A stretch of 6,402 bases of DNA from Alphaproteobacteria bacterium (GTDB lineage: Bacteria; Pseudomonadota; Alphaproteobacteria; Rhodospirillales; Rhodospirillaceae), in the NCBI GenBank assembly GCA_003250275.1, contig QKGW01000150.1:1-6402 (forward strand). Direction: 5' to 3'. The position numbers and the translations under genes were made by a program. The notes beneath the pieces are model-generated. The model was not told the DNA's origin. It searched no databases and saw only the letters and a list, made by a program, of their open reading frames with translations. This document shows, in pieces, positions 1-5,990 of the stretch (position 1 is its first letter; each line of letters starts with the position of its first letter).

Positions 1-822
1 CGAGGCGATGGTGAAGGGGTGCGCGCCCTCCGCACCGTCGGCGAGGGCGAAGGCGAACTGCCCGGCCTTGTGCCCCGGCCAGACGCCGCGTAGCGCGACG
101 CGGGTTTCGAGCGCCCGCATTTCCGGATGGTAGCGCATCTCGGCGATAGTGCCCTCGACCCGGCGCGCGAGGCCCGCGCGGCGCAGCAGCACCACGATCG
201 CGGACCAGGTTCCGCCCGCGAGCAGCACCGCGAGCACCGCGCCGACCGGCGTGGTCCAGTAGCCGAGGTTGGTCAACACCACCGAATGGAACACCAGAAC
301 GAGGTAGCTGACCGCGAGGATGCGGTGGGTTTTGAACACCTGGCGATAGGGCAGCCACTTCAGCAGCGCGAGGACGATCAGCAGCGCGGCGGCGTAGAAC
401 GCCCATTCGCCGACGCCTTCGGCGGTGCCGCGCAGCGCCGAAAAGGCTTGCGCGATCCATCCGTCGGGCGCGACCCGCGGGCCGCGCTGCGGGCGTTCGA
501 GCAGGCCCCAGCCGACCGCCCACTTCGGTCCGTTCGCCCACAGCCAGTGGCCGACCGCGAAACCGAGCGCGCCGATGCCGAGCCACTTGTGCAGCCGATA
601 CATTTTGTCGAGCCCGCCGAGCCGGGCTTCCGGCCAGCGCGGCCGCGCCGCGAGGATCATCGCCACGCTCATGCAGACGATCGCGACGATGCCGGAGTAC
701 TGCACCATCGCATTGCGCAGCGCGAAGAACGACGCGGACTGGAATACGCCGGGCTCGGCGGCGAGCCACAACAGGGAGACGAGGGCGAGAAGCCCCCAGA
801 AGACATTTCGGATGGTCCGCAC
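1..822 (-). CDS. Ferric-reductase-like transmembrane flavocytochrome, N-terminal part
   Basis: The minus strand reads open from a GTG at 822 to the window edge, giving 274 residues with no stop; the C-terminus is missing. About six hydrophobic segments are visible, near residues 6-23, 41-60, 78-95, 138-156, 166-186 and 190-213. Two histidine pairs, H78/H92 and H166/H179, are spaced 13-14 residues apart within helices, the pattern that holds two haems in the ferric reductase/NADPH oxidase family. After the membrane part a soluble domain begins, ending at the edge in HPFTIAS (268-274), the usual FAD-binding motif. By family knowledge it would pass electrons from NAD(P)H through FAD and haem across the inner membrane; the acceptor (ferric iron, oxygen or another) cannot be told. 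The GTG was chosen because GAGGA sits 7 nt upstream and the hydrophobic segment begins right after it; no in-frame ATG lies upstream as far as about 930. It is divergent from the dehydrogenase at 1003. Confidence 0.85.
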   Translation of the reverse strand, partial: MRTIRNVFWGLLALVSLLWLAAEPGVFQSASFFALRNAMVQYSGIVAIVCMSVAMILAARPRWPEARLGGLDKMYRLHKWLGIGALGFAVGHWLWANGPKWAVGWGLLERPQRGPRVAPDGWIAQAFSALRGTAEGVGEWAFYAAALLIVLALLKWLPYRQVFKTHRILAVSYLVLVFHSVVLTNLGYWTTPVGAVLAVLLAGGTWSAIVVLLRRAGLARRVEGTIAEMRYHPEMRALETRVALRGVWPGHKAGQFAFALADGAEGAHPFTIAS

Positions 823-901
823 GGGTCGGTCCTCGGATGGTGAAAACGCGCGTCCGCGAGGCGGGACGGCCTCGGGATATGTCGCGATCCTGCCGGCAAA
901 A

Positions 902-930
902 TGTAACGCGTTGATGCCAGAGACGTAACA
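902..930. promoter_or_regulatory. GTAAC direct repeat, possible regulator site
   Basis: GTAAC occurs at 903-907 and again at 925-929, exactly 22 bp apart, in the extended forms TGTAAC and CGTAACA. Twenty-two base pairs is about two helical turns, so both copies face the same side of the helix, as is usual for dimeric or tandem response-regulator binding. The site lies about 80-100 bp from the start of the ferric-reductase-like gene and about 75-100 bp from that of the dehydrogenase. The regulator is unknown and two 5-mers can match by chance. Confidence 0.25.
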
Positions 931-951
931 AAACCTGGAACGTCGTCCCGA

Positions 952-963
952 TTGATTGCCGCG
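952..963 (+). repeat. 12-bp repeat, copy 1
   Basis: TTGATTGCCGCG occurs here, 39 nt before the dehydrogenase ATG, and again at 6041-6052, 75 nt before the queG ATG. Both copies are intergenic, on the same strand and upstream of a gene start. TTGATT resembles a -35 element. A 12-mer repeated in 6.4 kb of GC-rich DNA is near chance expectation. Confidence 0.25.
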
Positions 964-990
964 TCGCCGCTCCCATGTTTCTGGAAAACC

Positions 991-998
991 GGGAGGAA
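991..998 (+). promoter_or_regulatory. Ribosome binding site that fixes the dehydrogenase start
   Basis: GGGAGGAA lies 4 nt before the ATG at 1003 (AGGA core 6 nt before it). It decides for 1003 over an in-frame TTG at 952: translation from 952 would add 17 residues without family character ahead of the MKVAIL strand. Confidence 0.75.
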
Positions 999-1002
999 GA
1001 CG

Positions 1003-1980
1003 ATGAAAGTGGCGATACTCGACGACTGGTTCGATACCCTGCGCGGGCTGCCCTGCTTTGCGAAGCTCGCCGATCACGAGGTGACGGTGTGGACCGATCA
1101 CGTCGAGGACGTCGGCATCCTCGCCGATCGCCTGAAGGACGCCGAGGCGCTGGTGCTGATCCGCGAGCGCACCCAGATCCGCGCGCCGCTGATCGAGCGC
1201 CTGCCGAACCTGCGGCTGATCAGCCAGCGCAGCGTCTATCCGCACATCGACGTCGACGCCTGCACCCGCGCCGGGGTGGTGGTGTCGTCGAGCCAGCACG
1301 AGGGCACGCCCTCCTACGCCGCCGCCGAGCTCACCTGGGGGCTGCTGCTCGCGGTCGCGCGCCGCATCCCCGAGCAGGCCGCCTCGCTCAAGGCGGGCGC
1401 CTGGCTCGCGGGGATGGGAACGACGCTGCGCGGCAAGACCCTCGGCATCTACGGCTACGGGCGGATCGGCAAGGTGGTGGCTGGCTACGCGCGCGCCTTC
1501 GGCATGGAGGTGCTGGTGTGGGCGCGCCCGGAATCGCGGGAGCGCGCGTCGTCGGACGGCTACACCGTCGCACCCGACAAGGAAACCTTCCTCGCCGCTT
1601 GCGACGTGATCTCCCTGCACATGCGCCTCAAGCCCGGAACCGAGGGGATCGTCACCGCCGCCGATCTCGCGCAGATGAAGCCGACCGCGATTTTGATCAA
1701 CACCTCGCGCGCCGGATTGATCGAATCGGGGGCTTTGGCCGCGGCGCTGAAGGCCGGGCGGCCGGGTTGGGCGGGGGTGGACGTGTTCGCGCGCGAACCC
1801 GCGACCCCGGAAACCGAGCCGCTGCTCGCGCTCCCCAACGCGGTGTGCACGCCGCACATCGGCTACGTCACCCGCGAGGAGTTCGACCTGCAATTCACCG
1901 ACGTGTTCGACCAGATCAACGCGTTCGCCGCGGGCAAACCCACCAGCGTGGTGAATCCGGAAGCTATTGCAAGGACTTGA
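1003..1980 (+). CDS. D-isomer-specific 2-hydroxyacid dehydrogenase family protein
   Basis: The 325-residue protein has the two-domain plan of the D-2-hydroxyacid dehydrogenases, which interconvert 2-keto acids and D-2-hydroxy acids with NAD(P)H in the cytoplasm. The substrate-binding half covers roughly residues 1-100 and 290-325, the Rossmann half roughly 105-285. The dinucleotide motif is GYGRIG (151-156). The catalytic triad is visible as R236 in NTSRAG, E265 in DVFAREP and H285 in TPHIG. At the end of the second Rossmann strand, where NAD-specific members usually have Asp, the sequence is V-W-A-R (172-175), so NADP use is possible. Length matches the usual 310-340 residues. Its substrate cannot be named: phosphoglycerate, glyoxylate/hydroxypyruvate and other reductases share these motifs, and the length argues against the longer SerA with an ACT domain. 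It appears monocistronic, being divergent from its left neighbour and convergent with the small gene at 2002-2121. Confidence 0.9.
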   Translation: MKVAILDDWFDTLRGLPCFAKLADHEVTVWTDHVEDVGILADRLKDAEALVLIRERTQIRAPLIERLPNLRLISQRSVYPHIDVDACTRAGVVVSSSQHEGTPSYAAAELTWGLLLAVARRIPEQAASLKAGAWLAGMGTTLRGKTLGIYGYGRIGKVVAGYARAFGMEVLVWARPESRERASSDGYTVAPDKETFLAACDVISLHMRLKPGTEGIVTAADLAQMKPTAILINTSRAGLIESGALAAALKAGRPGWAGVDVFAREPATPETEPLLALPNAVCTPHIGYVTREEFDLQFTDVFDQINAFAAGKPTSVVNPEAIART

Positions 1981-2001
1981 GCGAAGGGCGCCGCGGCGCG
2001 A

Positions 2002-2121
2002 TCACTTTCGTCGTTTGCCGCAGCGCTTGCAGCGACCCTCTTTGTCCACCTTTCCGCATGGTCCGTCCTTCTTGCATTTGCCGGTTTTGTCGTCTTTGTG
2101 GGCTTTCTTGTCTTTCCCCAT
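2002..2121 (-). CDS. Small lysine-rich four-cysteine protein, 39 residues
   Basis: An ATG at 2121 opens 39 codons ending in TGA at 2004-2002. The protein begins MGKDKKAHKDDK and ends CKRCGKRRK. It holds 13 Lys, 4 Arg, 5 Asp and 1 Glu, so it is very basic. Four cysteines (16, 22, 31, 34) lie in the order C-x5-C-x8-C-x2-C, which could bind one zinc ion as a minimal ribbon or knuckle. GGGAGA stands 9 nt upstream of the ATG as a good ribosome site. The ORF coincides with a patch of visibly lower GC that is explained by the run of Lys codons, which argues for real coding. There is no signal peptide or membrane segment. I do not recognise the family; nucleic-acid or ribosome binding is only a guess from charge and cysteines. 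It ends 21 nt from the convergent dehydrogenase stop, with a GCGCCGCGGCGC palindrome (1988-1999) between them. Confidence 0.6.
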   Translation of the reverse strand: MGKDKKAHKDDKTGKCKKDGPCGKVDKEGRCKRCGKRRK

Positions 2122-2267
2122 CGCGGGGTGTCTCCCGAGGTCGCTGCGTGTTATGACCAATTACATATGGGAAATCACCCCGATGGCGACAACGTGCGCG
2201 ACCCTTACGCCTCAGGGTGCTATCTTGTTAAAGCTGTTCTGATGCGTTTCCGCGTGGTGGGGTTTGA
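2122..2267. other. Divergent intergenic region between small gene and ATP-grasp gene
   Basis: These 146 nt lie between the divergent starts of the small cysteine protein (minus) and the ATP-grasp enzyme (plus) and are AT-richer than the surrounding genes, notably at 2150-2180 and 2220-2240, as expected for promoters. An ACCCT/AGGGT inverted repeat with an 8-nt loop lies at 2201-2218. On the minus strand TTGTCG followed 17 nt later by CATATG is a weak promoter-like pair. No clear -35/-10 pair or operator could be assigned for the plus direction. Confidence 0.4.
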
Positions 2268-3302
2268 GTGGCGTATACGGTGATACTGACGTCCGTGGGC
2301 ATCGAGATGGCCGCGGACACGATCATGCGGCTGCGGCGGAGCACGGTGCACGACGTTCGCATCGTCGCGGTCGAGCGCCGCACCGACGTCAACGCGCGGC
2401 ACTTCGCCGACGCGTTCGTCTGTATCGATTCCTGGGATCCGCAAACCTTCGCCGTCGGCGTGCTGCGCGCCGCCGAGGATGCCCGCGCCGACCTCGTGCT
2501 GCCGCTTTCCGACGGCGACGCCCTCGCGCTCGCGCCGTTCGCCGAGGCCTTTGCGGCGGTGGGCTGCACCCTCGCGTGCAACCGCAGCGACCTCATCGAA
2601 ACCCTCGCCAACAAGCTCGAAGCCTACCGCCTGTTCACCCAGGTCGGCCTGCCGGTGCCGGACTGGCGCGCGGCGGATTCGCGCGAGCGTCTGGTCGCGG
2701 CGGTCGAGCAGATGTTCGGGCTCTACGGCGAGGTGGTGGTGAAGCCCGCGAGCGCGCAGTCGAGCCGCGGCGTTTCGGTGGTGCGCAACGCCATCCACGG
2801 CGCGCAGGAATACCTCGGCTCGCGCGAAGTCCACATGGACTACGACACCTTCATGACCCGCTTCGTCGACGTCTACGACGCGCTCTTCCCGGTGGTGGTG
2901 ATGAAGCGCCTGTGCGAGCCGGTGCACGATCTCGACCTGCTCTCCTGGGAGGGCGAGGCCAAGCGCGTCGTCGCGCGCCGCCGCCGCAACACCGCGCTGC
3001 CCAACGAGGGCCACGAAATCCTCGATTCCCCGGTGCTGCGCGACCTCGCTCGCGACATCTCGCGGAAGCTCGGGCTCTCCTGGCTGGTCGATTGCGACGT
3101 GATGTTCGACGAGGCCGGCGCGCCCTGCATCCTCGAGGTCAATCCGCGCCCGAGCCATTCGCTGGTGGTTTCGGTCGCCGCCGGCGCGCCGCTCCTCGAC
3201 GACATGATCTCGCTCGCGCGCGGGATGCCGCTCAGCGGCGCGCCCGACCCGGCACCGTCGCTGGTGGTGCCTTACCGCGCCATGGCCACCGCCCAGAACT
3301 GA
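2268..3302 (+). CDS. ATP-grasp domain protein, CarB/PylC-like carboxylate ligase of unknown substrate
   Basis: The 344-residue protein has the ATP-grasp plan: a pre-ATP-grasp Rossmann-like domain (about 1-110, starting with the strand TVILTSVGIEM), a small ATP-lid domain with VVVKP (156-160, K159 contacting ATP) and a Ser/Gly loop SSRGV (165-169), and a C-terminal domain with DCDVMFDE (275-282) leading to ILEVNPRPS (288-296). E290 and N292 are the expected magnesium ligands, aided by D277. Family members activate a carboxylate as acyl-phosphate and join it to an amine or other nucleophile in the cytoplasm. The strand pattern LDLLSWEGE followed by VVARRRR resembles carbamoyl-phosphate synthase large-chain and PylC-type enzymes. 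The substrate is unknown. The start is GTG, directly behind an in-frame TGA (2265-2267), so it cannot lie further upstream; the ribosome site is only a G-run (2259-2262). It is followed after 11 nt by the rhodanese gene, probably in one transcript. Confidence 0.85.
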   Translation: MAYTVILTSVGIEMAADTIMRLRRSTVHDVRIVAVERRTDVNARHFADAFVCIDSWDPQTFAVGVLRAAEDARADLVLPLSDGDALALAPFAEAFAAVGCTLACNRSDLIETLANKLEAYRLFTQVGLPVPDWRAADSRERLVAAVEQMFGLYGEVVVKPASAQSSRGVSVVRNAIHGAQEYLGSREVHMDYDTFMTRFVDVYDALFPVVVMKRLCEPVHDLDLLSWEGEAKRVVARRRRNTALPNEGHEILDSPVLRDLARDISRKLGLSWLVDCDVMFDEAGAPCILEVNPRPSHSLVVSVAAGAPLLDDMISLARGMPLSGAPDPAPSLVVPYRAMATAQN

Positions 3303-3313
3303 GGAATTTGCCG

Positions 3314-3751
3314 ATGCTCCGTCCGTTCGTGTTCGCCCTCGCGATCGCCGCCGCCGTGCCCGCGTTCGCCGCCGAGGGCCTCAAGCCGCACCAGGCGTGG
3401 TCGAAGATGGAGCGCGGCGAGATGCTGCTGCTCGACGTGCGCACCCAGGGCGAATGGATGCAGACCGGCGTGCCGAAGAACGCCAAGCTCGTCACCCTCT
3501 CCGATCCGCGCGGTTCCTCGGGCTTCGTCGCCGGGGCGAAAAAGGCGGTGCGCGGCGATCTGCGCAAGCCGGTCGGGGTGATCTGCCGTACCGGCAACCG
3601 CTCCGCCAAGGCCGCGGCGCTGCTCGAAAATGCCGGGTTCAAGACCGTCTACGACGTGCCCGAGGGCGTCGTCGGCAACGCCCGCGACACCGGCTGGGCG
3701 TGGCGCGGCCTGCCGATGGTCAACTGCGGCGATTGCACGCCCGAGAACTGA
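3314..3751 (+). CDS. Secreted single-domain rhodanese-like sulfurtransferase
   Basis: The 145-residue protein starts with a Sec-type signal peptide: R3, a hydrophobic stretch 5-15, and an Ala-rich cleavage region around AFAA (17-20), so the mature protein should be periplasmic. A single rhodanese domain follows, with LLLDVRTQGEW (38-48) and the active-site loop CRTGNRS (91-97). C91 is the persulfide-forming cysteine, and the six-residue loop is the size found in true thiosulfate-type sulfurtransferases rather than phosphatase relatives. The end of the domain reads GWAWRGLPM, then a short tail with C138-G-D-C141. The donor and acceptor are unknown; thiosulfate or sulfur-carrier chemistry in the periplasm fits the family. 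GAGGAA at 3301-3306, overlapping the stop of the ATP-grasp gene, sits 7 nt before the ATG, supporting co-transcription. The two products would act in different compartments, so the pairing need not mean a shared pathway. Confidence 0.88.
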   Translation: MLRPFVFALAIAAAVPAFAAEGLKPHQAWSKMERGEMLLLDVRTQGEWMQTGVPKNAKLVTLSDPRGSSGFVAGAKKAVRGDLRKPVGVICRTGNRSAKAAALLENAGFKTVYDVPEGVVGNARDTGWAWRGLPMVNCGDCTPEN

Positions 3752-3755
3752 CGCG

Positions 3756-3784
3756 TTGACACCGGGGCGGGGCTGGGCTACTCC
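3756..3784 (+). promoter_or_regulatory. Possible sigma70 promoter for queA-tgt
   Basis: A perfect TTGACA (3756-3761) is followed, after 17 nt, by TACTCC (3779-3784), a poor -10 that keeps only the initial TA. It starts 4 nt after the rhodanese stop and would give a leader of about 20-25 nt before queA. The good -35 and spacing favour it; the weak -10 does not. Without it, queA would be read from the upstream ATP-grasp promoter across this 62-nt gap. Confidence 0.35.
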
Positions 3785-3813
3785 GCCGCTTTCGCCTCTG
3801 GCCAGGGAACTCC

Positions 3814-4866
3814 ATGCGCGTCGACGCCTTCGATTTCGACCTGCCGCGCGAGCGTATCGCCGAGCGTCCGGTGAGCCCGCGCGACGCCGCGCGCCTCCTG
3901 CACGTGCGCCCCGACGCGCTCGCCGACCGCATCGTCCGCGATCTGCCCGACCTCGTCGAACCCGGCGACGTGATCGTCGTCAACGACAGCCGGGTGATCC
4001 CCGCGCGCCTCTACGGCAACCGCCTGCGCCCCGGCGTCGACCCGTTGCGCGTCGAAATCCTCCTGCACAAGGCCGAGGGCGGCCCCGACTGGCGCGCCTT
4101 CGCCCGTCCGGGCAAGCGCCTCAAGACCGGCGACGCGCTCGATTTCGGCGGCGGCTTCCGCGCCGAGGTCACCGGCAAATCGCCCGAGGGCGACGTCGGC
4201 GTGCGTTTCGACCGCGCCGGGGCCGACCTCATCCACGCGCTCGAAAGCGCGGGCGAGATGCCGCTGCCGCCCTACATCCACCGCGACCACGGCGCCGACG
4301 AACGCGACAAGACCGACTACCAGACCGTCTACGCGCGCGAGGAAGGCTCGGTCGCCGCGCCGACCGCCGGGCTGCACTTCACCCCGGAACTGCTCGCGCG
4401 GCTCGACGCCAAGGGGGTCAAGCGCGTCGCGGTGACGCTGCACGTCGGCGCGGGAACCTTCCTGCCGGTGAAGGCGGACGATACCGACGACCACAAGATG
4501 CACGCCGAGTGGGGCACCATCCCGCCCGAGATCGCGGCGACGATCAACGCAGCGCGCGCCAACGGCGGCCGCCTGCTCGCGGTCGGCACCACCGCGACCC
4601 GCATCCTCGAAACCGCCGCGACCGCGGACGGCGTCGTTCATCCGTTCGCCGGCGAGACCGCGATCTTCCTCACCCCCGGCTACCGCTTCCGCGCCGTCGA
4701 CCGGCTGATGACCAACTTCCACCTGCCGAAGTCGACGCTGTTCATGCTCGTCTCCGCCTTCGCCGGGCTGGAGCGGATGCAGTCGGCCTACGCCCACGCG
4801 ATCGCCTCGGGATACCGCTTCTATTCCTACGGCGACGCCAGCCTGCTCGAAGGAGCCCCGCGATGA
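3814..4866 (+). CDS. queA: S-adenosylmethionine:tRNA ribosyltransferase-isomerase QueA
   Basis: QueA transfers and isomerises the ribosyl group of S-adenosylmethionine onto preQ1 at position 34 of tRNA, giving epoxyqueuosine, the penultimate step of queuosine synthesis in the cytoplasm. The 350-residue protein is close to the E. coli length (356). Family blocks are seen in order: DFDLPRERIAERP (7-19), VVNDSRVIPARL (55-66), PLPPYIHR (150-157), REEGSVAAPTAGLHF (175-189), LHVGAGTFLPV (209-219), HAEW (230-233), AVGTTATR (256-263), PGYRFRAVDRLMTNFHLPKS (288-307), and YRFYSYGDA (334-342). All look intact. The ATG has AGGGA 5 nt upstream. Its TGA overlaps the tgt start in ATGA. No regulatory RNA is obvious in the short leader. 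Confidence 0.97.
   Translation: MRVDAFDFDLPRERIAERPVSPRDAARLLHVRPDALADRIVRDLPDLVEPGDVIVVNDSRVIPARLYGNRLRPGVDPLRVEILLHKAEGGPDWRAFARPGKRLKTGDALDFGGGFRAEVTGKSPEGDVGVRFDRAGADLIHALESAGEMPLPPYIHRDHGADERDKTDYQTVYAREEGSVAAPTAGLHFTPELLARLDAKGVKRVAVTLHVGAGTFLPVKADDTDDHKMHAEWGTIPPEIAATINAARANGGRLLAVGTTATRILETAATADGVVHPFAGETAIFLTPGYRFRAVDRLMTNFHLPKSTLFMLVSAFAGLERMQSAYAHAIASGYRFYSYGDASLLEGAPR
4850..4866 (+). promoter_or_regulatory. tgt ribosome binding site inside queA and ATGA overlap
   Basis: AAGGAG (4850-4855) lies within the last codons of queA, 7 nt before the tgt ATG. The tgt start (4863-4865) and the queA stop (4864-4866) share ATGA. This arrangement usually gives translational coupling, and it fixes the tgt start. 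Confidence 0.8.
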
Positions 4867-5990
4867 CCGCCTTCGGCTTCACCCTGCTTTCCACCGACGG
4901 GATGGGCCGCCGCGGCCGCATCGAAACCGCGCACGGCAGCATCGAGACCCCCGCGTTCATGCCGGTCGGCACCGCCGCCACGGTCAAGGCGATGATGCCG
5001 GAATCGGTCGCCGCCACCGGCGCGGAAATCCTCCTCGGCAACACCTACCACCTGATGCTGCGCCCCGGCGCCGAGCGCATCGGCAAGCTCGGCGGGCTGC
5101 ACCGCTTCATGGGATGGGACAAGCCGATCCTCACCGATTCCGGCGGGTTCCAGGTGATGAGCCTCGCCCAGCTGCGCAAAATGGACGAGGACGGCGTCAC
5201 CTTCCGCTCCCACGTCGACGGCTCGGCGCACCGCCTCACCCCCGAGCGCTCGATGGAGATCCAAAACCTCCTCGACGCCGACATCACCATGGCGTTCGAC
5301 GAGTGCACGCCGTTCCCCGCCGAGCACGACGTCGCCGCCGCCTCGATGCGGCTTTCGATGCGCTGGGCGCAACGTTCGCGCGACGCCTTCGTGCCGCGCG
5401 AGGGCTACGGCCTGTTCGGCATCGTCCAGGGTTCGGTCTACCCCGACCTGCGCGCCGAATCCGCCGCGCGCCTGACCGAGATCGGCTTCGACGGCTACGC
5501 CGTCGGCGGCCTCGCGGTCGGCGAGGGCCAGCAGGCGATGTTCGAAACCCTCGACTACACCACGCCGCTCCTCCCCAAGACCAAGCCGCGCTACCTCATG
5601 GGCGTCGGCAAGCCGATGGACATCGTCGGCGCGGTGACGCGCGGCATCGACATGTTCGACTGCGTGATGCCGACGCGCTCGGGCCGCACCGCCCAGGCGT
5701 TCACCCACCGCGGCACCCTCAACCTGCGCAACGCCCGCCACGCCGAAGACCCGCGGCCGATGGACGAACAGTGCGACTGCCCGGCCTGCACCCGCTTCTC
5801 GCGCGCCTACATCCACCACCTGATCCGTTGCGAGGAGATCATGGGTGCGATGCTGCTGACCTGGCACAACCTGCGCTTCTACCAGATGCTGATGGCCCGC
5901 CTGCGTGCCGCGATCGAAGCCGGCACCCTGGCGCAGACCGCCGCGCAGATCGAGACGGAGCTGGGGCGCGGGGACGTCGCGGCGCTGTAA
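4863..5990 (+). CDS. tgt: tRNA-guanine transglycosylase Tgt
   Basis: Tgt swaps guanine 34 for preQ1 in tRNAs for Asp, Asn, His and Tyr, committing them to the queuosine pathway. The 375-residue protein matches the bacterial family length. The substrate-pocket Asp is D92 in TDSGGFQ (91-97), with D146 in AFDEC. GGLAVGE (215-221) is the bacterial base-recognition loop. The nucleophile is D266 in GIDMFDCVMPTR; it lies 38 residues before the first zinc cysteine, as in the Zymomonas enzyme (D280/C318). Zinc ligands are C304, C306, C309 and H335. All catalytic and zinc residues are present. The reading frame stays open far upstream of 4863, but that stretch is merely the alternate frame of queA and the rhodanese gene. 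Translation is probably coupled to queA. Confidence 0.98.
   Translation: MTAFGFTLLSTDGMGRRGRIETAHGSIETPAFMPVGTAATVKAMMPESVAATGAEILLGNTYHLMLRPGAERIGKLGGLHRFMGWDKPILTDSGGFQVMSLAQLRKMDEDGVTFRSHVDGSAHRLTPERSMEIQNLLDADITMAFDECTPFPAEHDVAAASMRLSMRWAQRSRDAFVPREGYGLFGIVQGSVYPDLRAESAARLTEIGFDGYAVGGLAVGEGQQAMFETLDYTTPLLPKTKPRYLMGVGKPMDIVGAVTRGIDMFDCVMPTRSGRTAQAFTHRGTLNLRNARHAEDPRPMDEQCDCPACTRFSRAYIHHLIRCEEIMGAMLLTWHNLRFYQMLMARLRAAIEAGTLAQTAAQIETELGRGDVAAL

Larger units (their letters stand above)
823..1002. other. Divergent intergenic region, 180 nt
   Basis: This gap separates the starts of two divergent genes and must carry at least the promoter of the minus-strand membrane protein. It contains the GTAAC repeat pair (902-930), an 8-bp palindrome TGCCGGCA (891-898), and a 6-bp stem CGAGGC/GCCTCG with a 6-nt loop (857-874) that would fall in the 5' leader of the minus-strand gene. 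A TTGATT at 952-957 with CATGTT 16 nt later is a weak sigma70-like candidate for the plus-strand gene. I could not assign a convincing -10 element for either direction. Confidence 0.5.

Noticed and set aside
127..843. Plus-strand ORF of 238 residues at the left end
   Set aside because: Low-complexity His/Arg/Asp-rich shadow of the minus-strand ferric-reductase-like gene, which has clear membrane segments and haem histidines.
952..1002. Upstream TTG start for the dehydrogenase
   Set aside because: The added 17 residues precede the natural first strand of the fold, and GGGAGGAA directly before the ATG at 1003 marks the true start.
1988..1999. GCGCCGCGGCGC palindrome as a bidirectional terminator
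   Set aside because: As RNA it can make only a 4-bp stem with a 4-nt loop and has no U-tract; perfect GC palindromes are frequent in such DNA.
1967..2242. Plus-strand 91-residue ORF after the dehydrogenase
   Set aside because: It overlaps the dehydrogenase end, shows no family features, and is antisense to the better-supported small cysteine protein at 2002-2121.
3764..3777. G-quadruplex in GGGGCGGGGCTGGG
   Set aside because: Only three G runs of three or more lie close together; a fourth is missing.
3752..3813. preQ1 riboswitch ahead of queA (also considered at 6023-6127 ahead of queG)
   Set aside because: I see none of the conserved preQ1-I or preQ1-II elements; the queA leader would be too short, and the queG leader has a different structure.
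3778..4797. Long minus-strand ORF (339 residues) opposite queA
   Set aside because: Complementary-frame shadow of an intact, recognised gene; no family motif and no ribosome site of note. The same applies to the minus-strand ORFs opposite the ATP-grasp gene (2220-3158) and tgt (4827-5867).
3630..5990. A 786-residue plus-strand open frame suggesting a fusion ending in Tgt
   Set aside because: Only the part from 4863 has family character; the rest is an Arg/Pro-rich alternate frame of the rhodanese gene, the spacer and queA, kept open by high GC. A strong ribosome site fixes tgt at 4863.
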